DNA of 64,000 nt from Dendrophyllia cribrosa (Eukaryota; Cnidaria; Anthozoa; Scleractinia; Dendrophylliidae): assembly GCA_024195265.1 (NCBI GenBank), contig JAJLRJ010000013.1, forward strand, positions 6,286,075-6,350,074, written 5' to 3'. The notes under the pieces are model-generated. The model did no database searches and had not been told where the DNA came from. It saw nothing but the letters and a program-made list of their open reading frames with translations. Positions 42,340-51,859 of this stretch are shown here, piece after piece; position 1 is the stretch's first letter, and each line of letters begins with the position of its first letter. A program made the position numbers and the translations under genes.

Positions 42340-42500
42340 AACCCTTTCACTCCCAGAGTCAATTATGGGGACATGTAGTGTAGTTCTAACTTTTGATTCT
42401 GTGGACGAAAACCTATGGTGTGACCATTCAAATGAAACCTCTTTAGCAGTACTTTTGCATGGTACCATTTGTTTTTCAATATTTTACAAAATGAAATTTG
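42340..42500 (+). repeat. 106-bp monomer repeat family, block 3 with left border
   Basis: TTTCACTCCCAGAGTCAATT, then reversed monomers (TTTTGATTCTGTGGACG, GTGTGACCATTCAAATGAAA), then ACAAAATGAAATTTGGG. The same borders flank copies at about 35844-36010 and, inverted, 50280-50625. The recurring ends suggest a mobile unit that carries monomers. Confidence 0.65.
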
Positions 42501-42596
42501 GGATCTGCATTTTTTTTCGTTCAAAAACAACTAGCTACTGTATGAAACATGCATGAGGCTTTTCCGGTCGCTTTATAACATTGTGCAATGTTCAAG

Positions 42597-42935
42597 ATTT
42601 AAAGAGACAGTGATCCCGGCCGAAATATCGTATTTTAATAATCATGGCCAGAAGCAGGCCTAAGGTAATGAACGCAAAGAAATATCAGCTTAAAGATAAA
42701 ATGACGGCTAAACTAGATGACACCAGAATGGCTATAATTTTGTTTCTTGATCACTTGTGACGAATTGAAATCAAACTTGATTGAATTGATGAACTGTAAT
42801 CTGCTTCCATCTTTGTAATCCTGCACTTTTTCCACAGACTACTGCTTCTGTTTTGTTCTATAGAATATTTTTATCCAATTTAGTTGTACATGTATATTTG
42901 GTGGCATTTGACTGTATATGACATTAAAGTTATAA
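42597..42935 (+). repeat. Dispersed repeat (partner of 39740-40110)
   Basis: Begins AGAGACAGTGATCCCGGCC and ends near GTGGCATTTGACTGTATATG. It is the reverse-complement partner of 39740-40110. A MITE or short retroelement is possible, with no terminal duplication identified. Confidence 0.55.
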
Positions 42936-43074
42936 AAGTAGCAAAATCTCGTTATTTCCGAGCGGAACACTATCCCTTCGGAAGATAAAAATGGCAGAAG
43001 AGTAGTTAGCTATAGAATGGGATACTGTTACAATGTGTTCTCCATCACGTTTCTCGTTGTGGGACAAATAAAAA

Positions 43075-43455
43075 GGGAGCTTTAGCAAACACGACGAGAG
43101 CGGCACAAAACAATATGTTTATGAACGAAAACGATGCCTCTGCACGTGCGTTTGCATTTGCATACATTTCATTGCCGTTCGGCTGCAAAACAACAAAGTC
43201 AAATTATCAAATTATAGGTTTTGTGGCGGGAGAACGTGAACAATCGACGGTTAATTTTCCTCGCTCTATTCTATTCTATTCTATTCTATTCTATCGCTCT
43301 AATCTTCCTCGCTCTCGCTCTATACAATTCAGTCGCATTAGGCAAATTGAACAATTTGGAACAACTTCAAAGTAGTTTAAATCTGAGCACAAATTCTTTT
43401 TTTCAATGACGTTTTCTTTCGCGTTGCCGTCGTGGTGCTCAGTAAAGCCGGCCCT
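43075..43455. mobile_element. MITE-like family AGGAGCTTTAGCAAC, copy 3 (inverted)
   Basis: Begins GGGAGCTTTAGCAAACACGA and carries the reverse of the shared interior (GCACGTGCGTTTGC, CGTGAACAATCGACGG). A CTATT pentamer expansion at 43266-43296 interrupts it. Confidence 0.6.
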
Positions 43456-43839
43456 AATTAATCGCGTCTAAACAACGTGCGTATGATCAAACAAAACAAA
43501 ATTCAGTGTCTATGAATGGAATTAGACAGGCTAAATAAACAGCTTTCGGCTGTTTTGCGTTCTGAAACGTGATGTGAGGTTAAAAACCTCTCCATGGAAA
43601 ACAAAACGTTTGGGTTGGATTCTAAAAACTGGCAAAAATCAGGGTATTTTGCAAAAGTATGGCGATGATCCAAAAATAAGCTCTTGTTGTTTGACATTGC
43701 TATGTATGGGAGAATTGAACCCTTTCCGTATTTCCGTGTATTGTGGTCAGTGGACAAAATCGTCTGGTATGACGATTTAAAAGAAATCTCTTTAGCAGAG
43801 CTTACTTTCATGTGGCACCGTTTATTAAGCATGCTGTAC

Positions 43840-44060
43840 AAGGTGATTCTAACTTTTGAGTCTGTGGATGAAATCCTAAAGTGTGACCATTCAAATGAAA
43901 GCTACTGAGCAGTACTTTCCTATGGTACTGTTTATTATGCTGTAAAAAGTGGCTCTAACTTTTTGAGTCTGTGGATGAAATCATACTGTGTGACAATTCA
44001 AATGAAAGCTCTTCAGCAGCGGTTTCATGTGGCACTGTTTGTTTATCGGAATTTTTGGAC
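43840..44060 (+). repeat. 106-bp monomer repeat family, block 4
   Basis: Two reversed units: ACTTTTGAGTCTGTGGATGA, AGTGTGACCATTCAAATGAA, GCAGTACTTTCC and TACTGTTTATTATGCTGTA. Confidence 0.75.
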
Positions 44061-44274
44061 TTTGGATTTTGGACTTTTCTTCTTCGACCTGCCGCCACTT
44101 ACAGAAAATACTAACAGAAAGACAAAACAAGTCTAATCCCTCAATGCCTTACTCGATGCCAGCGGTGAAGCTGTCATGATGAAACACAAACCTCTTCTTT
44201 TCATCAAAACATTTCAGCACGCCACAGCACAGGCAGCCCAAGCTCAGTATGTTATGGTTCTTTGATTATATAAT

Positions 44275-44839
44275 ATGGCTCGTTTGCATAATATACGACG
44301 TATCAGCAAGTTTCTTACGATGGAGTCTACCAAGCTTCTGGTGCATACTTTCATAATGGGACTCATCGATTACTGTAACAGTTTTCTTTACGGTTTACCG
44401 ACCACTCGTATCAATACTGAGCTGCAACGAGTGCAAAACGAAGTTGCTTGGCTAATTTGTTCAACTCCGCGTTTTAGCCACGTAACTCCCGTGTTATATT
44501 TTTACATTGGTTACCAGTTAGATTTAGAATCGATTTTAAGACTTTGATAATTACTTTTAAGGCCATACATGATCAAGCACCTGAATACGTTTGTAATCTT
44601 CGATTCTACATGTTAAGAATCCTTCCAGGTATGGTCTTCGCTCTGATTCTGAACTTTTGTTAGTACCACCGTCCATGAAAACGAAGAAAGCACTGGATGA
44701 CAGGGCTTTTACTGCTGCTGTAACATCACTCTGGAATAAATTGCCGAGTGCAATAAGAGAGGAGGATAATTTTGAGCGTTTTAAGTCCAAATTGAAGACA
44801 TTTTTATTTCGAGTAACATATCCTTTGTATAGCTCTTGA
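44275..44839 (+). pseudogene. Broken LINE reverse transcriptase C-terminus (jockey/CR1 type)
   Basis: Three frames in sequence give one retrotransposon tail. 44275-44547 reads IRRISKFLTME, LIDYCNSFLYGLP and LQRVQNEVAWLI...HVTPVLY. A frameshift near 44505 continues as LHWLPVRFRIDFKTLIITFK and AIHDQAPEYVCNL. From about 44630 it reads RYGLRSDSELLLVPP, then AFTAAVTSLWNKLPSAIREE and FKSKLKTFLFR, to a TGA at 44837. The DYCNSLL.GLP...LQRVQN.AARLI...LHWLPV...FK...K series is typical of the post-RT region of jockey/CR1-clade non-LTR elements. The RT catalytic domain and endonuclease are absent. A trinucleotide array follows at 44951-44992. Confidence 0.78.
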
Positions 44840-44950
44840 TTTTTGTAATCTTACTATCCGTCATACATACAGAATTGTAAATAATTACTTTTAATTAATC
44901 ATTTTATTCGCATAGTTTGTTAATTTGCGCCATAGAAATATCAATAATTT

Positions 44951-44954
44951 ATTA

Positions 44955-44992
<38 letters not shown>
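44951..44992. repeat. (ATT)n microsatellite
   Basis: About 14 ATT units directly before the foldback element at 44995, possibly the simple-repeat tail of the LINE remnant upstream. Confidence 0.9.
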
Positions 44993-44993
<1 letters not shown>

Positions 44994-44994
44994 T

Positions 44995-45417
44995 ACGCAA
45001 CGAACGATTTATAGACTATGTATGGGAAATTCACTTTAGTCTTATACATGCTAAAATAAAGCTATTAATGTAGAAATAAACTTCACTTACCTCAACATTG
45101 GGTTTTCGTTGTGTCGTTTATGCAATTTGGTGTAAATGATGTCCATTTTAGACGGTTTTGTAGCTTACGAGTTTTTGCGATTTCGTTGGTTGTCGGTTCC
45201 ATGTACGGTATGAATGGAAACGACAACCAACGACATTGCAAAAACTCGTAAGCCACAAAACCGTCTAAAATGGACATCGTTTACGCCCAAATTGCAGAAA
45301 TAAGAAAAAGCCATTGTTGAGGTAAGTGAAGTTTATTTCTACATAAATAGCTTTATTTTAGCATATATAAGACTAAAGTGAATTTCCCATACAAAGTCTA
45401 TAAATCGTCCGTTGCGT
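44995..45417. mobile_element. Foldback element with ACGCAACGRACGATTTATAG ends
   Basis: The left end ACGCAACGAACGATTTATAG pairs with the right end CTATAAATCGTCCGTTGCGT (one mismatch). The arms, about 190 bp each, continue through TTCACTTTAGTCTTATA and TTACGAGTTTTTGC, around a short centre near 45200-45215. Near-complete symmetry suggests a young insertion. Confidence 0.85.
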
Positions 45418-45529
45418 CATATCAAAGAATCATAACATACTGAGCTTGGGCTGCCTGTGGCCACAGATGTCAAAGTCTAAGGGTTTTTGCCTTTAATATC
45501 TCTGATCAGCCAAACATCATAAAGCGAAT

Positions 45530-45660
45530 GATATACAGTTCAACATGTTCAACAATTGTTTCTGAACAAATGTTGAACGATGTTGAACAATGCTGAACAA
45601 ATGTTGAACGATGTTGCAACTTGTTGAATGAGTAGAAAACACATTCAACATTTTAAAACG
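45530..45660. repeat. Tandem GTTGAAC-rich block
   Basis: Repeated TGTTGAACGATGTTGAACAA and inverted GTTCAACA units over about 130 bp. An element with similar TTCAACA motifs resumes near 46440-46500. Confidence 0.6.
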
Positions 45661-46654
45661 ATTAGCTGTCGTCGACTTGTTGAATGGAATTCCCCACACC
45701 AGAAACTATGAAAAATACCATAATACTCTTTAAAGTGCAGGTTTGGGTGGTGCTTGATGTAAGCCTGATTTTTCCAATCTCCTTTGTTTTCAGCACGAAC
45801 TGCACGTGCTGTGCACTTCTTGGCAATTTGCATAAGGTGCACATTTGTATACGAACACACAATGCTTCGTCCTTGTGTTCCTACATGTACTCTGAATGCC
45901 ATTGTGCCATTCTACCAAAGGAGACTTGAATAATTACACCCCGGTGAGACTGAGCCTGCACATAAACGTCATAAACATATTTTCCGAGTTCATCTGGTTT
46001 TATCAACTGGGTTGATGTCCAGTGGCGCAGCCAACCCATAGGCCCGTAGGCCCGGGCCTACAAATTTTTCAGCCCACTTGTGTTACATTAATTTTTTAAG
46101 AATTGGAAATGAAAAATTTAAATCCATTCTCTTTTATCAAATATTAGGATTTCGGTGCTGTCAAGATACACATAAAACCACCAGTAAGTGAAGGATAAAG
46201 CATTTTCAAGGGCCAATATCGAAAAATGTTCCGGGGGAGTATGTCCCCGGACCCCTCTAGAAGCGGCCCCTTTGGGCCGGATGACCAGGCCTACAACTCT
46301 TCTAAAAGTTGGCCACCGATTCAAAAGCTAACATTTCGAGCGCCAGCGAAAGCTGAAAACGATTCAGCAAATTATTCCCCAACCGACACAGCACCACAGT
46401 TTCTTTAGAAAACTAACCCCTTTATTCGTCTATTTTCGTTCACCGCCGTTCAAAATGTTGAATGGCCTACTTCAACATTCAACATGGCATGATACACAAA
46501 GCTTGAGTAAGTGTGTTGTGGTTTTAGTCAATGCAGTAGGTTCACTGAATCTATTTCACTCCAGAGTCAAATTTGAACTGAATACCTCCTCAAACTTATT
46601 ACTATGAATTCATGAAGAGAAACGAAAGAAAATCACTACCACGAATGAGGTTTG

Positions 46655-47672
46655 GCAAAATAATACTAATTATCATAAAATTTATAAACTTTTAACTCTG
46701 AATTTCACCAAGAATTCTTAATGGTTTGTGGAGCTATATCAAATACTCAAAAGAGTGTTTCATCAGGCATTCAAACACCTTGAAGTGGGTTAAAAACTGT
46801 GTTGTACTTGATATAATTATCATAAAGTGTCGCAACGTTTGCTTTTGATTTCTCCAAGAATTCTTGATGGTTTGAGAAGCTGTATCAAATACTCAAACGA
46901 GTGTTTCATCAGGTATTCAAACACCTTGAAGTGGGTTAAAAACTCTGTTGTACTTGATATAATTATCATAAAGTGTCGCAACGTTTGCTTTTGATTTCAC
47001 CAAGAATTCTTAATGGTTTGAGAAGCTGTATCAAATACTCAAACGAGTGTTTCATCAGGTATTCAAACACCTTGAAGTGGGTTAAAAACTCTGTTGTACG
47101 TGATATAATTATCATAAAGTGTCGCAACGTTTGCTTTTGATTTCACCAAGAATTCTTAATGGTTTGAGAAGCTGTATCAAATACTCAAACGAGTGTTTCA
47201 TCAGGTATTCAAACACCTTGAAGTGGGTTAAAAACTCTGTTGTACGTGATATAATTATCATAAAGTGTCGCAACGTTTGCTTTTGATTTCTCCAAGAATT
47301 CTTGATGGTTTGAGAAGCTATATCAAATACTTAAAAGAGTGTTTCATCAGGCATTCAAACGCCTTGAAGTGGGTTAAAAACTCTGTTGTACGTGATATAA
47401 TTATCATAAAGTGTCGCAACGTTTGCTTTTGATTTCTCCAAGAATTCTTGATGGTTTGAGAAGCTATATCAAATACTTAAAAGAGTGTTTCATCAGGCAT
47501 TCAAACGCCTTGAAGTGGGTTAAAAACTCTGTTGTACGTGATATAATTATCATAAAGTGTCGCAACGTTTGCTTTTGATTTCTCCAAGAATTCTTGATGG
47601 TTTGAGAAGCTATATCAAATACTTAAAAGAGTGTTTCATCAGGCATTCAAACACCTTGAAGTGGGTAAAAAA
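46655..47672. repeat. 146-bp satellite array, about seven units
   Basis: GTTGTAC(T/G)TGATATAATT recurs at 46801, 46947, 47093, 47239, 47385 and 47531, an exact 146-bp period. Each unit has AAGAATTCTTRATGGTTTG, GAGTGTTTCATCAGG and CACCTTGAAGTGGG. Units 2-4 share AAACGAGTG and TCAGGTATT, while units 5-7 share AAAAGAGTG and TCAGGCATT, so there are two subtypes in blocks. The last unit breaks at GTGGGTAAAAAAAAGG. Confidence 0.95.
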
Positions 47673-48437
47673 AAGGCTCGGCTGCACCTCGTGTGTTTCA
47701 ACCCAGTTCTTGGTGTTGAGATATCCTAATGAAACACTCTTCCTTGTTTGTTATACCAGAAACCCACAAGTGGGTTAAAACGTGCAACTGTCTCTTGTAC
47801 GCTTCAAAACAAGCTTCCGATTATTCAATTTCCTAAGAAGTCGTTACAGCCATATTTGGAAAATCAAGATAAAAAAATTAACCAATCAATTCACTAGAAC
47901 AACTTGCTTCCAATCTCGAGGGACCGAGGGGTTTCCAAATATGGTACTAAGCAAAAAATGAATTTTCGGAAGCTGTGAATGCGCGTTACTCGTTTCAACC
48001 CACTTAGGGAAATGGTCAAAACTATTGTACTCGGACATGACCCACCATTTTACAAAAAGACTGGTGGTCTTTTTATGTACCCCCTCTCCCCGACCTAAAA
48101 AGATGGTGTCTTGTTGGTATAGCCCCTATTCTATCAGGAGTAGAAAGTGAGATAAAGATTTAAATATTCCTGTGCCGTTTTACTGGTAATGCAAGCTTCG
48201 TGCACACAAAATATTTAAGTCTCAACTCCAATTTTTAAGCCAAAAAATTTAGTCCATTACACTCATCAGATAGGTGGTATCTTGCATAACCCCCTACCCC
48301 TACACAAGGTGGGTCCTGGTCGAGTATACTTGTTATGACCACTTCCCTTTATGGGTTTCTTAATAAAGAGTCTGAGTCTGACAGAACCTTCGAATATGAC
48401 CAATGAAATCAAAGCAACTCATTGAATAGTCCTTTTC

Positions 48438-48493
48438 GATTCGCTCTGACGCAAAGCTAACGCGCGAAACGTCAGCTTTAAAATAAATGAATT
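48438..48493 (+). ncRNA. Diverged hammerhead-like motif, second Penelope-type copy
   Basis: GATTC-GCT, CTGACGC (A9 changed to C), AAGCTAACGCGC (poor stem II), GAA, ACGT, C, AGC, then GAATT. Stem I is kept (GCT/AGC and GATTC/GAATT with one G-T pair) although the sequence differs from 41621-41669. The core U lost there is present here. Confidence 0.4.
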
Positions 48494-50279
48494 AATTAAT
48501 TAATCTTTTTGCGATGGCCAATTTACCTTACTAATCAACTCAGTTCAAACCAAATTAGAAATGTTTCACTTCACAGCCAACACAGCGGCACAATTTCTGC
48601 AGAAACGTATCCCTTTATTTTTGTTATTGATCGTTTAGCTCGATATTTTGAAAAATAACTATTAAGATTTTTTTTTCTTTTTTAGCTCAAACAATCGTGG
48701 GAATAGAAAGCTTATGACGTATTTTATGACTTACCGACAGTACATTTACAACAAACAACACCGTATGGGTCTTTCTAGATTACTTTGTGAACTACAAACT
48801 AGACACAAATAAAAGCAAAAAGTTCAGACAAGGTCGGACACCATTGAAGTCTTAGCGTGTGTAATTGTATTTGTTTGTCTCGGACTTTGCTTTCACTTGA
48901 AGCTCTATGAAGTCAACGATAAACGCCAATTGTAATACGATCTTAACTGTTTTGAAGACTCTTGAGGGTCCAAATGTCGCCAATGTTGTGGCTTACGATG
49001 CGTTTTTTAAAGCATAATCTAGTTATTTTAAAATAGCCTATAAATCATCGATATTTGACATATCCCTCTTTTCATACATCGACGAAATAAAGGACTTTGA
49101 CCTTTTGGAATTTTGATTTTGTTGTTACTTCTGACAATGTAAACAGATTTTGTATTGTAATGTCTCTTAAAAGCTTACCCTATGTTTGAACCAACACTGT
49201 TAGCCAGTAAAGAAGAGCTTAGCAGAGTAAATGGTTGTGAGCCCAGGAATCTGGCTGTTCTACATTGTCTAGATCTTTAAAACACTGTTGTTGGAGACTC
49301 GTGGTATTTCATCCTGAAAGTCCTAAGCGGAAATTGTCTTCAGAGGAAAACAAAGGAGGAAACTGGTTAACGCTAAGAAAAACACTTGGAATTAATAGCC
49401 CTGTTCCTGTTTTCTATATCATTTTAGTGCATTTATTGAAAACGTTGTGAAAGCTATACAGTATGAGCTTTTTGGTCTTTTAGCTGAATATTTCAGAGGC
49501 AGAAAGTTCTAGAAAAAGGAACTTTATCTCCCAAATTTACTAGCCGTTTTCTCCTTTTCGAATATAGTTTCGTATCCGACAAGACATCATTTATTCCTTA
49601 GAACTTAGAATCAATTACACCCAAATGGGTTTCTCTAATACTGGGCGGGTCGGTTTGCGGTTAAAGCCTACGTAAGTGCCTTGGCACTTTTAGAGATCTT
49701 ATAACTGGCATGGCTGACTGCTTAAAGCTATTTAAGGATAAAAATGTTACTACTTTTGAAGGAAGGAAGTTCCAGACTCTGATTGTTCTTGGGAAGAAGG
49801 AATATCTGCAAGCTAATACAGTTGACTGCTGTTATTGATACGTTAAGCGATGTCTCGTAGTAAATGAGGTAGAAGAGCATGTAACCTGGTCAGGAAGTTT
49901 ACAATTAACAAGACCATTGTGAAACTCCGAAAACAGAAGACGTTCAATTTTCCGATGTGACATTTTACCAACGAAACTCAAGCTTTTAGTCTGGCCTTTT
50001 CGTTGGATGTTCCTGAACTATGAAATTTTCAGATAGTTGTAGCACGACCAAACTACAGTAAAGTTCCTACACCAGTTTGAGGTATCGAAAGTTTGAAATA
50101 TCAAGAGTTGAATTCTGCAGTAAAGCTGGTTTGAGTTAGCAAGACGTTTGCCGTATAATTGGGAGTCAGAGTTTTACTGTAGCTGTACGAAAAGTCTTAA
50201 AACCATTTACGACATATTGTTGTGGCTACATGGCAAAATTATTTAATATTTTTAGCCAACATTGTCAAATATGAAAATT

Positions 50280-50625
50280 CAAGTAAAATCCTAAATTTCA
50301 TTTTGTAAGATATTGAAAAACAAATAGTACCATGCAAAAGTACGGCTGACGAGGTTTCATTTGAATGGTCACACCATGGGATTTCATCCACAGACTCAAA
50401 AGTTAGAACAAATGGCACCATACAAAAGCACTGCTGAAGAGGTTTCATTTGAATGGTCGCACCATAGGATTTCATCCACAGACTCAAAAGTTAGAACAAA
50501 TGGTACCATGCAAAAGCACTGCTGAAGAGGTTTCATATGAATGGTCACACCATAGGATTTCGTCCACAGACTCAAAAGTTTGAACAACACTATATGTCTC
50601 CATTATTGACTCTGGGAGTAGAAGG
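50280..50625 (-). repeat. 106-bp monomer repeat family, block 5
   Basis: Three units with TTTCATTTGAATGGTC(A/G)CAC, AGGATTTCATCCACAGACTC and AAAAGTTAGAACAAATGG, bordered by the inverted CCCAGAGTCAA-type end near 50610. Confidence 0.8.
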
Positions 50626-51118
50626 ATTAATTGCAATAATTTCTAAACTGAACTCGCAAAGGAGTATTTTTAAGTGAATTGAGCCCGTTTTACTCTTATA
50701 CGCGTAAATCTTGAGCCAATTGCTGAAACTTGTTTAAGCATGAGTTTTTAAATAAAAACTTAAAACGGGCATCCATTTATACAAACGCTGTTTGGGAGTA
50801 ATTTCGTGCAATTTTTCTCTGTACGTTTTTTCGATATGTTGAGAAATAAGATATAGAGTGTGGAAGGCTAATACTTAAATTTAGAAATATTGTGGCTATG
50901 GGTAAATGATGTATCAATTCAAATTCGTGATGTCTAGAAATCTGCGTGGGTCTCTCAAGGTGAATGGGTGCCCATGGGAAAAAAATTATATTTAATACTT
51001 CAATTTAGTCAATGTTGTGACTAATAAGAAATAAAGGTTTTTATTTTCTAGAATTAGCCTAAACTCTGTCGAAATTTGAAAGGGTCTAGTTTTCAGTCAA
51101 TCAATACTTTATCTGCCT

Positions 51119-51353
51119 GCCCAAAAGTCCAAAGGTACACAGCAGTCTAATTCATAACTATCATATGGAGCTGGAGCTCTCAACAAACCCTGCTGGGCTT
51201 ACAAGGAGAGCGCCTGTTACAGCATTCTATCATATCATATTTGCCCAAAAGTCCAAAGGTACACGGCAGTCTAATTCATAACTATCATATGGAGCTGGAG
51301 CTCTCAACAAACCCTGCTGAGCTTACAAGGAGAGCGCCTATTACAGCATTCTA
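51119..51353. repeat. 124-bp direct duplication
   Basis: GCCCAAAAGTCCAAAGGTAC starts at 51119 and again at 51243. The two copies differ at only a few bases (ACAGCAG/ACGGCAG, GCTGGGC/GCTGAGC). About 500 bp upstream of the vitellogenin TATA box. Confidence 0.9.
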
Positions 51354-51799
51354 ATTATTGCATACACATAACAGTCATTTAACAACATGGCCATGGTCCA
51401 AGTGTTCTTTGGTTTGTAACCGTCATATTTAGATTAATTTTTAGTTTCTATAACCAGTTAAAATAATACCATTATTTATTACAATATTTCTAATTAAGAT
51501 AGAAGGTATTCTTTGATTTTTCCTTTAAAAATATATCTTGATTGTGAGCTGTTAGAATGCTGTTCCAGATTTGACTTCCTCTATATAGCTGTATTATGGC
51601 GCAAGTGAATGGAACCCCAAGGAACAAGCCAATGTTGTGGCTAAGCCATTGACGATCCAACATCGATCTATAATGTTTCAAAACTGAGGTGGGTATAGTT
51701 TATGGCCAAAAACGGAACCCCGGGAGAAAACATCGAGTTAAGTCCACGGTGTTGTGGCTAAAACAGAATTCACCTTGTGCTTGAACTTGCTGGCTAGCA

Positions 51800-51806
51800 T
51801 ATAAAA
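51800..51806 (+). promoter_or_regulatory. TATA box of the vitellogenin gene
   Basis: TATAAAA lies 54 bp before the ATG at 51860. Initiation about 25-30 bp downstream would leave a 5' leader of roughly 25-30 nt. The position and clean match fit a highly expressed, regulated gene. Confidence 0.7.
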
Positions 51807-51859
51807 GTCGGGTGATTTTTCTCCATCGCATTTGCTGCAGTTGTCGTTCATCCAACACC

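Larger units (their letters stand above)
47673..51859. other. Intergenic region upstream of vitellogenin
   Basis: No gene recognised. It contains a decayed Penelope-like 3' fragment with hammerhead-like motif (48438-48493), AT-rich unique sequence, inverted 106-bp monomers (50280-50625), a 124-bp direct duplication (51119-51353) and the vitellogenin promoter. Confidence 0.5.

Noticed and set aside
45645..45902. Minus-strand 85-residue frame
   Set aside because: Composition is peptide-like in places but no motif, exon border or relative was recognised, and it overlaps repeat-rich DNA.
46655..47672. CRISPR-like array of regular repeats
   Set aside because: The 146-bp units are fully repetitive without unique spacers, and the DNA is clearly eukaryotic.
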